A DNA stretch of 64,000 nt, taken from positions 181,679,001 through 181,743,000 of the forward strand of contig JAUMIR010000001.1 of NCBI GenBank assembly GCA_030847615.1. The letters are read 5' to 3'. Under the pieces are notes generated by a model. That model worked only from the letters and a program-made list of their open reading frames with translations, made no database searches and was not told where the DNA came from. The stretch is from Gambelia wislizenii (taxonomy: Eukaryota > Chordata > Lepidosauria > Squamata > Crotaphytidae). A program made the translations under genes and the position numbers. Numbering within the stretch: the first letter of the stretch is position 1; each line of letters starts with the position of its first letter. Positions 9,692 to 21,242 of the stretch are shown here, one piece after another.

Positions 9692-11700
9692 CTAGTCCAG
9701 AATTTCTATGTTTTTAAATAACTTTTTGTGTCCAGGTTGGTTTATAACATGTTCCGCTACTGCTGATTTTTCTGGTTGGCCCAGTCTGCAGTGTCTTTCA
9801 TGTTCCTTGATTTGTGTTTGTACACTGCATTTAGTGGTCCCTCTGTAAACTTGTCCACAGCTGCACGGTATGAGGTAAACTCCTGCAGCTGTGAGAGGGT
9901 CTCTTTTTTCCTTTGCTGAGGGTAGCATTTTTTGGATTTTCTTGGTTGGTCTGTGGATCATTTGGAGGTTGTATTTCCTTATCAGTTTCCCTATTCTGTC
10001 TGTGACTCCTTGGATGTATGGTAAAAATACCTTCCCTTTGGGTGGCTGTTTTTCTTCTTCATTCCTGTGGTTTTTTCTGGGTCTGGCTGCTCTTGTGATG
10101 TCTGATCTGGAGTAACCATTAGCTTGTAGGGCCCTGTTTAGGTGCTTCAGTTTGTCCTCAGGTAGTGGGGTTCTCAGATCCTTTCTGCGCTGTCTATCAA
10201 TGTTTTTTATTGTGCTACTTTTTTGTCCTGTGCTATGATTGGAGTTGTTGTGTAGGTATCTGTCCGTGCATGTGGGTTTCCTGTATACCTTGTGGCCTAA
10301 CCGTTGGCTTGGTTTGCGGATGACTAGGACATTCAAGAATGGCAGTGTTCCTTCCTTTTCTTTTTCTATCGTGAATTGGATATTTGGGTGGATGCTGTTC
10401 AGGTGGTTCAGGAATGAGACCAAATCTTCTTCTCCATGGCTCCAAATGGTGAAAGTGTCATCCACATAGTGGAACCATGTTGTAGGCTTTTTTTGGTGCT
10501 GTTTCCAGGGCTTGCTTTTCAAAATGTTCCATGTAAAAGTTTGCTATCATGGGGCTCAGAGGGCCACCCATGGCTACCCCATCTATCTGTTTGTAGAATT
10601 TGTTATTCCACTGGAAGTAGCTTGTGGTGAGGCAGTGTTTGAACAAGGCTGTGATGTCCTCAGGAAATATTTGTTGTATGAGTGCCATGGTGTCCATTAT
10701 GGGGACTTTGTTGAACAAGGAGACAACATCAAATCTGATCAGTCTATCTCCAGGTTTCAGTTCGATGTTGTTGATTTTTTTCTATGAAGTGAGCTGAGTC
10801 TTTGATGTAGTGAGGGGTTTGGCCTATGTGGGTTTGTAATTGTGTGGCCAGAAACTTGGCCAAGTCATACGTGGGGGTTCCAATGGTGCTCACTACAGTT
10901 GGAGTGGAATGAAATCCTTGTGGATCTTCGGATGTCCATACAGTTTTGGTGGGAGAGCCTCTGGTCTGCATAGATTCTGGTGTATGATTGGCTGAATTGA
11001 TGTTGGACTGGATGGCCCTCGTGGTCTCTTCCAACTCTACAATTCTATGATTCTAAGGTATTTGTTTTTCTGGTGATTTTGTTGGTCAGGTCTTGCTTGA
11101 GTTTTCTGTATGTTGTAGGGTCTAAGAGTTCCCTTATTTTTTGTTTGTATTTTTCTGTTTCCATGATTACTATGGCATTGCCTTTGTCTGCTGGGAGACT
11201 AATGATTTCCGGGTCTGCATTGAGATCCTTGATGGCTTTTCTTTCTTTTATGGTTATGTTGCTGGGTGGTGGTTTTGCCTTCCTCAGGATCCTAGCTGTT
11301 TCTCCTCTTATTTCTTCTGCCTCTTCCTCCAGGAGACGGTAGAGGGTAGATTCAACATGGGCGATGATGTCTTCAGCTGGGATTCTGGTGGTGGTAACTG
11401 CAAAATTACCTCCTTTGGACAGGATGGATGTTTCTTCTTTTGAAAGTTCCCGTTCTGTTAGGTTGATAATAGTCCATGATGTGTCGAGCTGGGGTTTCTG
11501 GTGGTGTTTGTGGCATTTGTCAAATTTTTGTTTCTGTCTTTCAGCGTGGATCACCATATCTTTTCCCATTTTTCTGTAGGTGAGGTTGTCAATTTTGTCT
11601 CAATCTTGGGTGTTCATTTTTTGACTGATGTTGAGGTGGAGTGATAATAGCTCCTTGTCTGCATTGGCCAGGTCTTTGCGGATGGTGTGTATTCTCTCTC
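9692..11700 (-). pseudogene. Penelope-like RT / GIY-YIG polyprotein, broken
   Basis: The product would copy element RNA into DNA (RT) and nick the target (GIY-YIG endonuclease). On the minus strand, 11569-11045 carries the N-terminal part with LPADKGNAIVIMETEKYK. The frame 11034-10744 carries VVSTIGTPTYDLAKFLATQL. The frame 10718-10458 carries DGVAMGGPLSPMIANFYMEH (RT palm). The frame 10522-9692 (276 codons) carries the catalytic YVDD box followed by PNIQFTIEKEKEGTLPFLNV, and then near 9840-9890 the GIY-YIG core GVYLIPCSCGQVYRGTT with the expected Cys pair. A one-base shift near 10485, in a T-rich run, separates the palm from the YVDD frame. A CR1 scrap at 10999-11056 interrupts the N-terminal portion and some sequence is lost there. 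Confidence 0.9.
10999..11056 (+). mobile_element. CR1 LINE 3' tip, about 55 bp
   Basis: Contains GGACTGGATGGCCCTCGTGG, CTCTTCCAACTCTAC and AATTCTATGATTCTA, the terminal CR1 signature. It lies inside the Penelope-like coding region, so it inserted after that element. Confidence 0.8.
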
Positions 11701-11907
11701 GTAACAGTGCTTTTTACATTCTGTTTTAGATCCGGTTGGTCTGTGGGAATTTTAATATCCTTTTTGCTGCGAGAATGTGTGGTATGGTTTCTGTGTCTCT
11801 GCTTCGTAACAAGAAATTTAACGAACAGAGTAGATGTGCTGTCCTGGTCTGGAGTTTTTCCAGTCTCTGGGTGTCTTGGAACAGTTTCTCCCCATAGAGT
11901 CGTTCAA

Positions 11908-12360
11908 TGTGAAGTCGGAGGCTTTCACAGCCAGCATCCATAGATTTTCCTTGGGTTTTTTGTGGGCTGTGAGGCTGTGTTCTGGAAGAGTTTACTTCTG
12001 ACGTTTCATCTGCATCTGTGGCTGGCATCTTCAGAGAATGGTTGTGTAGGTGTGTCTGTGGAGTTTATATACTGTGAACCCCTGTTGGGGAGTATTTGTA
12101 AATGTGTGTATTTGAATAGTTAGTTTCTGGGTGTAGAAATGCAAGGAGGATTAGTGTCTGTTTGGCTAATGGTTGGTTGATGGTCAATTATCTGCTGGAA
12201 ATTTCTCTGTCCCTGGGTGGAATTCATTTGCAAGTGTTGAGTTTTGATTCTATTGTTTTTTAAAACTGGAAGCCAGATTTTGTTTACTTTTAGGGTTTCT
12301 TCTTTCCTGTTCAAGTTGTCCAGGTGTTTGTGGATTTCAATAGCTTCTGTGTGTGTTCTG
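11908..12360 (-). repeat. Penelope-like element terminal repeat, right
   Basis: Direct partner of 9233-9672. It also holds coding sequence for the C-terminal end of the element ORF (minus frame 12120-12410), as expected when two copies lie head-to-tail. Confidence 0.88.
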
Positions 12361-12440
12361 TGCACAGAGGAGCTATTGAATTCCACAGAGAAGCTATTGA
12401 AATCCTGCATTTGTGTTTGGCATCTTCAGAGAAGATCTCT

Positions 12441-12566
12441 GAAGATGCCAGCTACAGATGCAGGCAAAACATCAGAAGTTAACTCTTCTAGAACATGGCC
12501 TCACAGCCCAGAAAAAAACCCCCACAGACAACCTATGGATGCCGGCTGTGAAAGCCTTCGATTTCA
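12441..12566 (+). repeat. Inverted fragment of the Penelope-like terminal repeat
   Basis: Reverse complement of the start of the terminal repeats: GAAGATGCCAGCTACAGATG, GAAGTTAACTCTTCTAGAAC, GGATGCCGGCTGTGAAAGCC. It meets the direct repeat in a local palindrome TTCAGAGAAGATCTCTGAAG (12425-12444). Confidence 0.85.
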
Positions 12567-13598
12567 CAAAGGAGGAAATGTTTTGCCCTAGTCCTTCCCA
12601 GTGTCATGTCCAGATTCTCTGCCTGCACCACTGCAGTTAGTTACCCCCAAATGTTATCAGCTGCCAACACACTGTAAATTGCCTGTTTTCCTTGCTACCA
12701 TTCTGCCAACAGAATGGCAGAATGGCAGGATAGCATTCCACAGCGGAAACCCTGGGTATCTTGCTCTTAGGCAAGCCTTGTCATTGCATGGGAGATAGCA
12801 TGATTCATTATCATTATGTCATCTTCAGTGTGAGGATATGAGGAGATGGGGGGAAATGCTGCATCTTGTAAAAAATGAAAATGCTAAATGCTTGTTTCCA
12901 GAAAATTGTTATTTGCTATTCCAGAGAGTTGTTCTTTTTTTTCCAGGTGAGTTATAAATATGTGCTGTCTATAGGAACTGGAGCAAGCCCCTTTCCCCAT
13001 TCCTAAATACCTCACAACTAGGTCTCTGAAATGATCTAGGGTTGACATTATATATTTATCTGTGTAAGGATAAATAGATCTGGAGATCAAAATAGCAACC
13101 CACCCAAATAAAATTTTTAGGGATGGGCAGGCCTGCCAAGTCACTTTCCAAAGTCCTTTTTTCCACCCCCCACATTCATTCTGTTTCTGCACAGATGTTT
13201 CTCAAAAGGATACTTTAATGGAGATGTGTCCAACTGACAAAGCATGTTTTGTGTATTGTACAATTATACACTGTGCTTTTTGCACACTTTTGCATTGTGC
13301 ACATGTTATCAAATACATTTTTTTTCCTATCATGAAATGCTTTGGAACCTTGAACATACAGTGTGTGTATTTCTAACTGTAAATTATATCCATTTCCATG
13401 TTCAGTTTGGAAGTTGCAGATCAGGGAAATGCTGTTGCTGTTCATAGGTACTTCCACACAAAACATGGGCTTCATATGATACCACTTCTCAGTTTTGCTC
13501 AGTGTTCCTCAAGGAACTGCTTGAAAGAATACTGCTTTCTCAAGAAGGGTGTTAGCTGTACTAATTAAATATTTTCCAGCAATACACCACAGAACAGA
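12567..13598. other. No feature seen
   Basis: No recognisable repeat family or gene. The frame at 13215-13475 (minus) has no recognisable domain. Confidence 0.45.
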
Positions 13599-13763
13599 GC
13601 TAGCATGTCATGGTGGGTTGAATGTTGGACTATGACTTTGGAGACCAGGCTTCAGACCCCACTCAGCCATGAAAACCCATTGGGTGACCATTGGGCAAGT
13701 TACACACTCAGCCCCAGGGTCACTGTAAGTTGAAAAGAACTTAAAGGCACACAACAACAACAA
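13599..13763 (+). mobile_element. Sauria-type SINE
   Basis: Head GGTGGGTTGAATGTTGGACT, body CATTGGGTGACCATTGGGCA and tail AACTTAAAGGCACACAACAA. It has an internal deletion relative to 37995-38231. It is a diverged copy: the B box reads GCTTCAGACCCC. Confidence 0.85.
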
Positions 13764-15692
13764 ATATGACAGAGCTTAGCATCAATATATTTGTGTATTT
13801 TTCTCCATCCTGCTTCTGCACTAAGGTTATGAATTTTTTTGTGAGTACCTGTCATTAAGATGCATTATGTAAGAGACAGGGCCTTTTTTGAATAGCTCCA
13901 TCATTGTGGAGCTCACTTCCTATTTCTGCCAGGCCCCTCTGTGCAGGGTTTTGACAGGCAAGCAAACAAACAAAACTGGATTTAAACCTGCTTTGGTAAA
14001 ATCCACAATTACCTTGTTCAGGTCACCTTTGCAAAATGCTTTGTATGCTTGCTACTGTGGCTGTTATATCTTACAGTATATCTCTCTGTGCTTCTGTCTG
14101 TACAAAGGGGATAGCTATGGAAGGTGGGTTAAGGTCAAAGCCCCAAATAAGAATTTTGCCCCCTCCCCAGGAATTACTAGTATTTAATTTACTAGCTCTG
14201 AAGTAATTTAAAACTTCAGTTGAGCATTTAGAAATACAGTTCAGGCACTTTTGTCTCCCCATTTTATTTAGAGACAGGGTAATTCCAAGTAATTCCACTG
14301 ATGAGGCAACAAACAAAATGGCACCACCTCCCATAACATGTAAAAATGCCAACTGAAATGGTAGATTAATCTTTCCCAAACACTAATAATGGGACAACAG
14401 CTGAGAGTAGATTCATCTCTAGCACTCCACTGCTACCACCCTGCATGATCTAGTGACTATTCCCCCTTTTACTTGCTCATTGTAGCCCCTTTAGAGATAC
14501 TTCTTCCAATTTTCCTATTCATGAGCACAAAGAAGAGGCTCTTCTGTTGTTATTTTCAATAACTGTGTTCGCTTATAGCAGAAGTAAAGTGAAAATTAAC
14601 TCAAATCCCACACAGCATAAACTTTCCTTTCCACTTCTGCTGTTGGACCCACCTACCTCTTTCTCTCAATTCTCATCAGGCTCTTACCTTTCAACATGAA
14701 TTCAATGGTTGTTCTTGACAACCCTTATAGCCAGATGGCCCCAAAGAATGCAGTACATGTACTGTATTGTATGAAAAGGGGACAGCTGAAGAAATCTGCA
14801 TTGATGTAACCTTAACTGTATTTTGAAATATGAAAGAAATTAACCCTCTGTTAATTTCTTCAGTAGCCTACAAGTCTTAGCATCTTATTCTGACTTCCAG
14901 GAGGTAGCAAAAGTTCCACAGTGTCATTCTTTTGTGTTCCATCCTTTAAAAGATCTTTGATTTTTCCTGAAGTAGCCTTGTATTCTGGAAATGTACACTG
15001 TTGAGCAAGAGGGAAGGGGGCAAAGTGCAACCTGTGGTAAGTGTGCAGCCTCCATGACCATTTTTGTTATCTCCATGCCCCCTCATTGCTTGCGGTGCAC
15101 TATGGGTCATTTTAAGGCAAAAATGTTTTTATACCCAATTGTTTTTTGAAAAGTCAGTGAACTGGGGGGGGGGGATGCAGCTCTCCAGGATTCCTTAGGG
15201 GAGCAATAGTGCCCCCTTACTGTGGGAAGGTTCTCTAATGCAGAGTAAATACAAAAACAGATGTTGCTGTATTGAGCCATTAGAACAAAGCAAAATACAA
15301 AATCTATAGGTCAGCAGTATTTTTATTAGAACTAATTATAGTTTCACAGTAGTGTGCAAGCTTTTAAATTCCCTAGAATGTTTACTAGGAATTTTAATTT
15401 AATGTGGAATTTTAAAAAATGGTGCGGAAGGGGAGAGATTGTTGGCAGTAGGAATGGAAGTCTTTGTTTTTTCTCATTTTCAAACACTAGAATGAAACCA
15501 TTTAGAAGTCTCCCCCACTACTTACTGGATGAGTTTACTGGGCAATGGAAGTCACATTGGTATCAACAAGTTGATTGCACAGTGGAGGGCAAGCAAGTAA
15601 TGAATACCTCATTGTGCTACAACTATAAAGCTATATATGCAGATGTAACTGGATTTACACTGACATATATCACCAGCAGGATTCCGGTCTAA
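13764..15692. other. Mostly unannotated; possible ancient L2 scrap
   Basis: Around 13865-13960 the plus strand can be read as APSLWSSLP followed by a diverged tail, reminiscent of the C-terminal L2 block APRLWNSLP, but too decayed to assign firmly. A G-run lies near 15165-15174. The frame at 15354-15692 (112 codons) has no domain I recognise. Nothing else is identified. Confidence 0.35.
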
Positions 15693-16115
15693 GGGTTTGT
15701 CTAGATAGACTATTTACCCCATCTTGCTCCTGTCTCGGAGCCCTGCAGTCCATACAATGCACTTATAAATCTGTTTAAATACCTGGGAGGAAATGGATCA
15801 GGCCCTGCAGGCCTGTCCCAGCAGGCTGGCCCTTGCTGAAGCTACTAGCCTACCTCACTGTCTAGGAAGGCAGGAAGGAGTCCCGCAGCATGTGACCAAA
15901 GCTGGTCACACACAGGGGGCCTTGGTCACATGTTGTGGGCCCCCTTCCTGCCTTCTGAGACAGTGAGGGAAATGGCAGTGGCTGCAGAGGTGGGCTGGTG
16001 GGCCCCTCAGGACTTCCTCCCATTCTGTGAAAGGTAGGTGGGAACAATGGGCCCGATATGCAGCCAGGATATTTTGGCAGAGAGCCTCCATAAACTGACT
16101 GGTGTAGATAAGCCC
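15693..16115. mobile_element. hAT-like non-autonomous element
   Basis: Left end GGGTTTGTCTAGATAGAC, right end GGTGTAGATAAGCCC. Internal blocks GGAGCCCTGCAGTCCA, AGGAAGGAGTCCCGCAGCAT, GTGACCAAAGCTGGTC and CCCCCTTCCTGCCTTCTGAG recur in 22005-22453, 52032-52540, 55466-55890 and 57944-58492. An internal palindrome surrounds CACAGGGGGCC. No transposase frame. Confidence 0.7.
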
Positions 16116-17041
16116 TAAGTCTCCAGCCATCTCTCCTTCCAGAGGAAACCTCTCCTGTAAAAGGTCTGCCAATGAAATGCCCACACTGTTCAAGAAGGTG
16201 AACAGTGTTGAACAGAAAAAACTGAATTCTTAATGGTGTGATGAAACAAACAAATGAGGTTCCGCTAATGTTTTTCTTAACATCCAGCTACCTTGCAATA
16301 GGGAGTGTTTTATCTCCTTGTAAAGTTGAAGGCCTCCTCACTATGTTACATGTTAAACAATCCAAATAGCCATCATCAAATATGTCCTCCCTTTCTTTCA
16401 GCCCCATGCCAGAATATAACTTTGCGTGCACATGAGGTGCACGAAGGAGCTGCCGTATTAAAATTTCATACATATTGCAGTACAGATGAAAGTGTACAAA
16501 TGAATGGTCTAAATGATTCAAAACATGACTTTGTTTAAAGTTGCATTAATAACATTTCAATTAAAAGTTAAACGAGCACATGCTTTTATGAAGGGCTGCA
16601 AAACGCTCGATTAATTTATGTCCTAAACTGTGAACTGTTTCACTAGAAAGAGGATGGACTTATAATATATAAAACAGTAGTTAACACCTTAATGAGTGAT
16701 CCCTCAAAACAACAGTAATTTTGACATGTTTAATTGGTTGGAATAAAAACGGGTCATAATCATTTCTTCTCTAAATCTTGCAGAGTTCATTTGGCCAGGC
16801 TGGGGCTAATTTTAGGCAAAATAGATGCCACATGTCCTTCCTCCTACTCAGTTGATAGTAAAAACATTGCATGCAGAATGAACAACCTTTCACAAATGTG
16901 ATTGAAGCTGAAAGGGGAGTCATCTCTGTCTGGACTGTACAGTATATGTCATATAGATATTTGAAGAATTAATTTAGTTAAAATTTTCAAGTGAACTGCC
17001 CTGATTGTCACTCTCTGAATTGTCACTCCCTGAATTAGTAT
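16116..17041. other. Non-repetitive AT-rich stretch, candidate conserved non-coding DNA
   Basis: No repeat family is recognisable over about 900 bp. The part 16500-16780 is rich in homeodomain-type TAAT/ATTA words (for example TTGCATTAATAACATTTCAA and CTCGATTAATTTATG). This texture is typical of vertebrate conserved non-coding elements but is not proof. No credible coding region. Confidence 0.35.
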
Positions 17042-17232
17042 CACAGAATCACAGAATGATAGAGTTGGAAGATACTACAAGGGCCATCCAGTCCAACCCC
17101 TGCCATGCAGGAATACACAATCAAAGCACTTCCAACAGATGGCCATGCAGCCTCTGTTTAAAAACCTCCAAAGAAGGAGACTCCACCAAACTCCAAGGCA
17201 GCACATTTCACTGTCTGCTGTACAGCTCTTCA
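17042..17232 (-). mobile_element. CR1 LINE 3' end, antisense
   Basis: Starts CACAGAATCACAGAATGATA and reads GGCCATCCAGTCCAACCCC, ACCTCCAAAGAAGGAGACTC: the reverse complement of the CR1 3' end seen at 38322-38906. Confidence 0.9.
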
Positions 17233-17707
17233 GTTTTTTATTGTACTCACATGTTTAACATAGCTACTTTATGTTTCTTGGGTACAAATGAATTTGCATT
17301 CTTTCATCCTGAAGAAAGCTGAGGTAACAAAGGGCCATAATGTGAGAGACAACGACCCTTCAGAATGTTTCAAACCCACCACCACCACACACTGTGGCCA
17401 AAATCCTGCATAATATGCAATGAACACAAATGCTCCACCAATATGGCTCCATGGCTCCTCTTCACCCAGCAGCTGCCAAGTCCTCTGGCATTGCTAGGAT
17501 ATGCTGGATGGAATGTAGTTCTCCTCACATCGAATTGTCCCCAGAATAAACATGGGTCAATTTAAAGTGAAGATTGGGCTACCAATCCAGTAAGGCTTCA
17601 ATGCTCCACTATGCAACACAGGACCATGATAAATAGGGGCATCTTTGCTGGTAGCATGCCCTCCATCCTCGAAGACTGAAAGACCAAGGCAACATATGGC
17701 TGTGGAA
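17233..17707. other. No feature seen
   Basis: No repeat family or gene recognised; a faint MITE-like GCTGGATGGAATGTAGTTCT lies near 17500. Confidence 0.4.
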
Positions 17708-17897
17708 GTCAGTGTGGTGTAGTGGTTTGAGTGATGGACTATGGTTCTGGAGACTGGGGATTGAATCCCTGCTCAGCCACATGAACCCACTGGGTAACCT
17801 TGGGCAAATCACACACTATCAGCCCTCAGTAACCCCTGTGGTATATTTGCCTTAGGGTTGCCATGAGTCAGAAATGTCTTGAAGGCACACAACAACA
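17708..17897 (+). mobile_element. Sauria-type SINE, near complete
   Basis: tRNA-like head with A-box-like GGTGTAGTGGTTTGAG and B-box-like GATTGAATCC, then CACTGGGTAACCTTGGGCAA. The Bov-B-like tail is GGGTTGCCATGAGTCAGAAA followed by CTTGAAGGCACACAACAACA. It is shorter than the full copy at 37995-38231 because part of the middle is lost. Confidence 0.92.
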
Positions 17898-18049
17898 GGG
17901 TGTAAAAGTTGTAAGCAAGCACAGTGTGTGACTTTGCTCAGTATATTTCTTTACCCCAGGGAATGTCAGTTAGGACACCACTCTTAGTTTCCATTTCCCT
18001 TGCTTTACAGAGCTTCAAGGCAACATGAGATAGTCTCAGTTCTGATCCT

Positions 18050-18600
18050 AAGTACATAAGTACATAAGGAATCACCTCCTCCCATATAATCTGGCCCGCA
18101 CCCTTAGATCTTCTGGGAGGGGTTTATTGCAACCAATGAGATCTAGATTAACAACAACCTCCCAGAGATCTTTTTCTATTGCTGATCCCAGACTATGGAA
18201 TGCCCTTCTGGAGGAGATCTTTCAAGCAACCAGCTTGGAGAATTTCAAAAAAACCCATCAAAACGGATCTCTTCCTGCAGGCCTTCCTTGAATAGAATAG
18301 ACCATTTTTAATGGATACTTCTCCCTCTTTTTATGTTTTTATGTTTCTGTTCTTATGTTTTTATGTTTTGATATTATCGTTTCAAAGTCTTAGGGTAGTT
18401 ATTTTATTTGCGAGCTATTTTAAATATATGTACTATTATATGTAATTTTAAGGGGGGTAAATTGTTTTAAGTTATTACTATGGCTATGGATTTGTTTGTT
18501 TTATATCCAATTGTTGTGAGCTGCCTTGATTGCCTAATAGGCAAAAGACGGGCTACAAAAATAAAGTTTATTTATTATTATTATTATTATTTATTATAAA
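18050..18600 (+). mobile_element. L2 LINE 3' end, sense
   Basis: Read on the plus strand, 18060-18295 gives pieces homologous to the C terminus of L2: HLLPYN, RSSG, ADPRLWNALLEEI and LENFKK. The 3' UTR ends GTGAGCTGCCTTGATTGCCT, a hairpin-like AGGCAAAAGACGGGCTAC, AAAATAAAG and (TTA)n at 18570-18595. It is more diverged than, and of a different subfamily from, the antisense copies at 3666 and 24957. Confidence 0.8.
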
Positions 18601-19457
18601 TGGGCAGGTTTCTGATACCTGAACAGCTATTTAAAAAAGGCATGGGAACAGACTGTAGTGGATGTGACTAGAACTTATGTTGATAGGGAATTAATATGCC
18701 ATAACCATTAAGAAATCCTGTAATGTTGATCAGAAATATTCCCACATCAAATCTTGACTCTGCCATGAATCCACTGCACTGGTATCGGGCTAGACACTGA
18801 CCCCTGCATCACAACATGGGCATAATAATACTGATGTATCTAGCCTCAAGTGTTGTTGTAAGATTTGCAAGATAGCATATATAAATAATGGAAAACTTTT
18901 AGAAGTACTATATAAAATGCCAAGTATTACTAGATAGGGAATACACTCTTCAATTAGGTCTGAATGAAAAGAGTACTTCAGTTCTTTCCCTGCCAGCTCA
19001 AAGCCTTTTCTTCCTAAGGTATTTTAGTTGTAAGATTTTGCCTTTTATTGTACTGGCTGATTTTGTTTTATTTTGATGATGATGATGTATTCCTGGTTTG
19101 TGTTGTTTAAATTATATTTCTTCACAACTCCAGTCTCTCTAAACATGAAAAATGTTTTTTGATCCACAGCGACCCCATAAGTGCCACACTCACTGGGCCT
19201 TTTCTGATGGAAGATCAGAGTATCCCGCCACAATGTAATCATAGGCGAACTCATGTTATTGTAAAAGGGTGGTCCTATGCTGATCATGTGTCCTATATGT
19301 TGCATTATTTCCTGCCATACATGAATATGAGCCGAGTTTGGGTGGTGTTTTTGTTTGTTTGTTTGTTTTTGTTCTGCCAGTTTAGACAAACCCTAGGTTG
19401 GGGCCAGGAGGAGTGAGTTGGCCAGCAGAAAGTTACTTAATTGAGCAAATGTTACTA
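18601..19457. other. No feature seen
   Basis: AT-rich; contains a GTTTGTTTGTTTGTTT run near 19349-19368. No family recognised. Confidence 0.45.
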
Positions 19458-19600
19458 TCATTCATTCATTCATTTAGAGTATTTGTACACTGCTATTCAA
19501 ACAATAGGTCTCCCAAAGTGGCTTATAGATTTTAAATGTGATGGTTCCTTCCCCTCAGGTTTATAATCTAAATAAGTCACGACACACAAGGAGAAGGGAA
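19458..19600 (-). mobile_element. L2-type 3' tail, antisense
   Basis: CATTCATTCATTCATTTAGA followed by TCTCCCAAAGTGGCTTATAG is the reverse complement of an L2/L2-tailed SINE end of the form AAGCCACTTTGGGAG ... AAATACTCTAAATGAATGAA. Whether it belongs to a LINE or a SINE cannot be told. Confidence 0.55.
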
Positions 19601-20206
19601 TGGTGGGGTGGAGGGGAGACTAAGTCTAGCAGAAACTGCCTACTCTTCTCTCCCTCTGAGTTCACGGCAGTGGCAGTTGGGATGGAGGGAGGGCCTTTCC
19701 TCAGTTGCTGGGCCTAGGCATAATGAAGCTATTCCTGTCTGTTCTTCGCTCCCTCCAAGGCCACACCTCTTGAAGCCACATTTCTTAAGTAGCCCATGTA
19801 GAATTCTGACCATTAACTTTTTTTCCTGGTTGGCTATTAATGTCTTGATTAGATTCAGATTATGCTAATTATCTCAAAAGTATAAAAGCATTTTAACACA
19901 TAGGGTGGTTAGCAAACCATTTTATGAATTACCTGACTGGCCCACCTGTGACCAGGGAAGAAAGATGCATGAAGACACATCCAACTGAATTGCTGTAGTC
20001 ATTGGCATATGCATCTAGCACTCCTTTTGCACTACAGCTGCAGGGCTCACAGGCATCTAGAGCATCCTGCTTTTCATCACAAGATTTTGCAAGGACTTTC
20101 ATCATTACATTTAAAAAAAAAAATCTGGTTTGCTCCACAATGCTGACAACACCTCAGGGACAGGGCCAATGTAACTTTAGTCAATGTCTCAATGAGGCAG
20201 TATTTT
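19601..20206. other. No feature seen
   Basis: No recognisable repeat or gene. Confidence 0.45.
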
Positions 20207-20522
20207 GAGATTTTCAGAAGCGATTTTCAGCAGGATATATTGCAAAACAGCTCCGTTGCTGCCGCGCAGCAGGGGGGCTGTTTCAGAAGATGCCGTCCCT
20301 CTGCCGAAACCCTCTGTGTCACTTCCGTGACAGAATGGAGGAAACCGCATCATATTTCATTTACGATTGTTGCCCGTGAGTGAAATACAACGTGGTTTCC
20401 TCCATTCTGTCATGGAGGGTTTCGGCAGAGGGACGGCGTTGTCCGAAACAGCTCCCCTGCCGCGCGGCAGCACCGGAGCTGTTTTGCAATATATCCTGCC
20501 GAAAATCGCATCTGAAAATCTC
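20207..20522. mobile_element. Foldback MITE A, near-perfect palindrome
   Basis: Left arm starts GAGATTTTCAGAAGCGATTT; the right arm ends with its reverse complement AAATCGCATCTGAAAATCTC. Arms of about 150 bp pair through GGATATATTGCAAAACAGCT, GCCGTCCCTCTGCCGAAACC and ACAGAATGGAGGAAACC. The arms differ by a small gap: GTGTCACTTCC is present on the left and absent on the right. It is CG-rich compared with its surroundings, has no coding potential, and is the same family as 28623-28976. Confidence 0.85.
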
Positions 20523-20962
20523 CTTTGTCACTTTATGTGATGGACTCCATGGTCATACCAAAAAAGGATGATGATGGGTAGACTGGAGAAAAGTATCTCC
20601 TCAGTACTTGCCCACTGCCTTTGGGGAAAAATGAGTTATAAACCCTGTGGATAAGTAAAGCTTAACAGCCCCAGGCTAGGGAAAGTTCACATTGTATGGG
20701 GTCAAAAGCATAATGTCTGTGCTGTACGGGTGATATTGATTGCTGTGGCTGCTGCACTCAGAAATTGCATCTATGTTTGAGGATCCCTTAGAGTACTTGG
20801 CTGGGAAGGCAAAAATGGGTTTTCCATGGTCACTGTGATAAGTGGCTGTCTGGATTAATATACTAAAATCCAGCCCTCATGGTGCCCCTGCTTAAGGTTG
20901 TCTGCTCCAACAAATGCCTGGATATTTTACTAATTTTCACAGTGCCTCACATCATGTGGGAT
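20523..20962. other. No feature seen
   Basis: No recognisable repeat or gene. Confidence 0.45.
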
Positions 20963-21242
20963 AGGAGCCCTGGTGGCGCAGTGGTTAAATGCCAGTACTG
21001 CAAGTCACCACGTCGCAAGTTCAATTCCAGTGGGCTCCAAGGTTCACTCAGCCTTCCATCCTTTCGTAGGTCGGTAAACTGAGTACCCAGCTTGTGGGGG
21101 CAATTAGCGAACACACATTGGAAACTGCTTAATACAGTGTAGATGTGTAAATTGCTGTTGCTTAAAATAATTTGTAAGCCGCTCTGATAGCCTTCTGGCT
21201 GAAGAGCGGGGTATAAATAAATAAATAAATAAATAAACAAAT
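20963..21242 (+). mobile_element. tRNA-derived SINE with L2-like tail
   Basis: Head AGGAGCCCTGGTGGCGCAG with A-box-like GGCGCAGTGGTTAAATG and B-box-like GCAAGTTCAATTCC (near 21017-21030). The body reads GTCGGTAAACTGAGTACCC. The 3' end reads GTAAGCCGCTCTGATAGCCT, a short hairpin, GAGCGGGGTATAAATAAATA and an (AAAT)n run. The tail resembles the 3' end of the L2 copy at 18050-18600, suggesting L2-driven mobilisation. It is nearly complete. Confidence 0.9.

Larger units (their letters stand above)
9233..12566 (-). mobile_element. Penelope-like element with terminal repeats
   Basis: The antisense element contains an RT and GIY-YIG coding region bounded by direct terminal repeats of about 440-450 bp (9233-9672 and 11908-12360). 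An inverted piece of the same terminal repeat lies at 12441-12566. This mixture of direct and inverted terminal repeats is characteristic of Penelope-like elements. The right repeat also encodes the end of the ORF (AIEIHKHLDNLNRKEETLKV), so it represents the end of a tandemly placed, 5'-truncated copy. Frameshifts and a small CR1 insertion show it is inactive. Confidence 0.9.

Noticed and set aside
9891..12591. Plus-strand frames of 70-115 codons
   Set aside because: They are shadows of the antisense Penelope-like element; many are long hydrophobic runs caused by T-rich reverse complement.
15354..15692. 112-codon open frame on the plus strand
   Set aside because: No recognisable domain, AT-driven composition and no splice or repeat context to support coding.
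20963..21030. tRNA gene
   Set aside because: The tRNA-like part continues into a SINE body and an L2-like tail with (AAAT)n.
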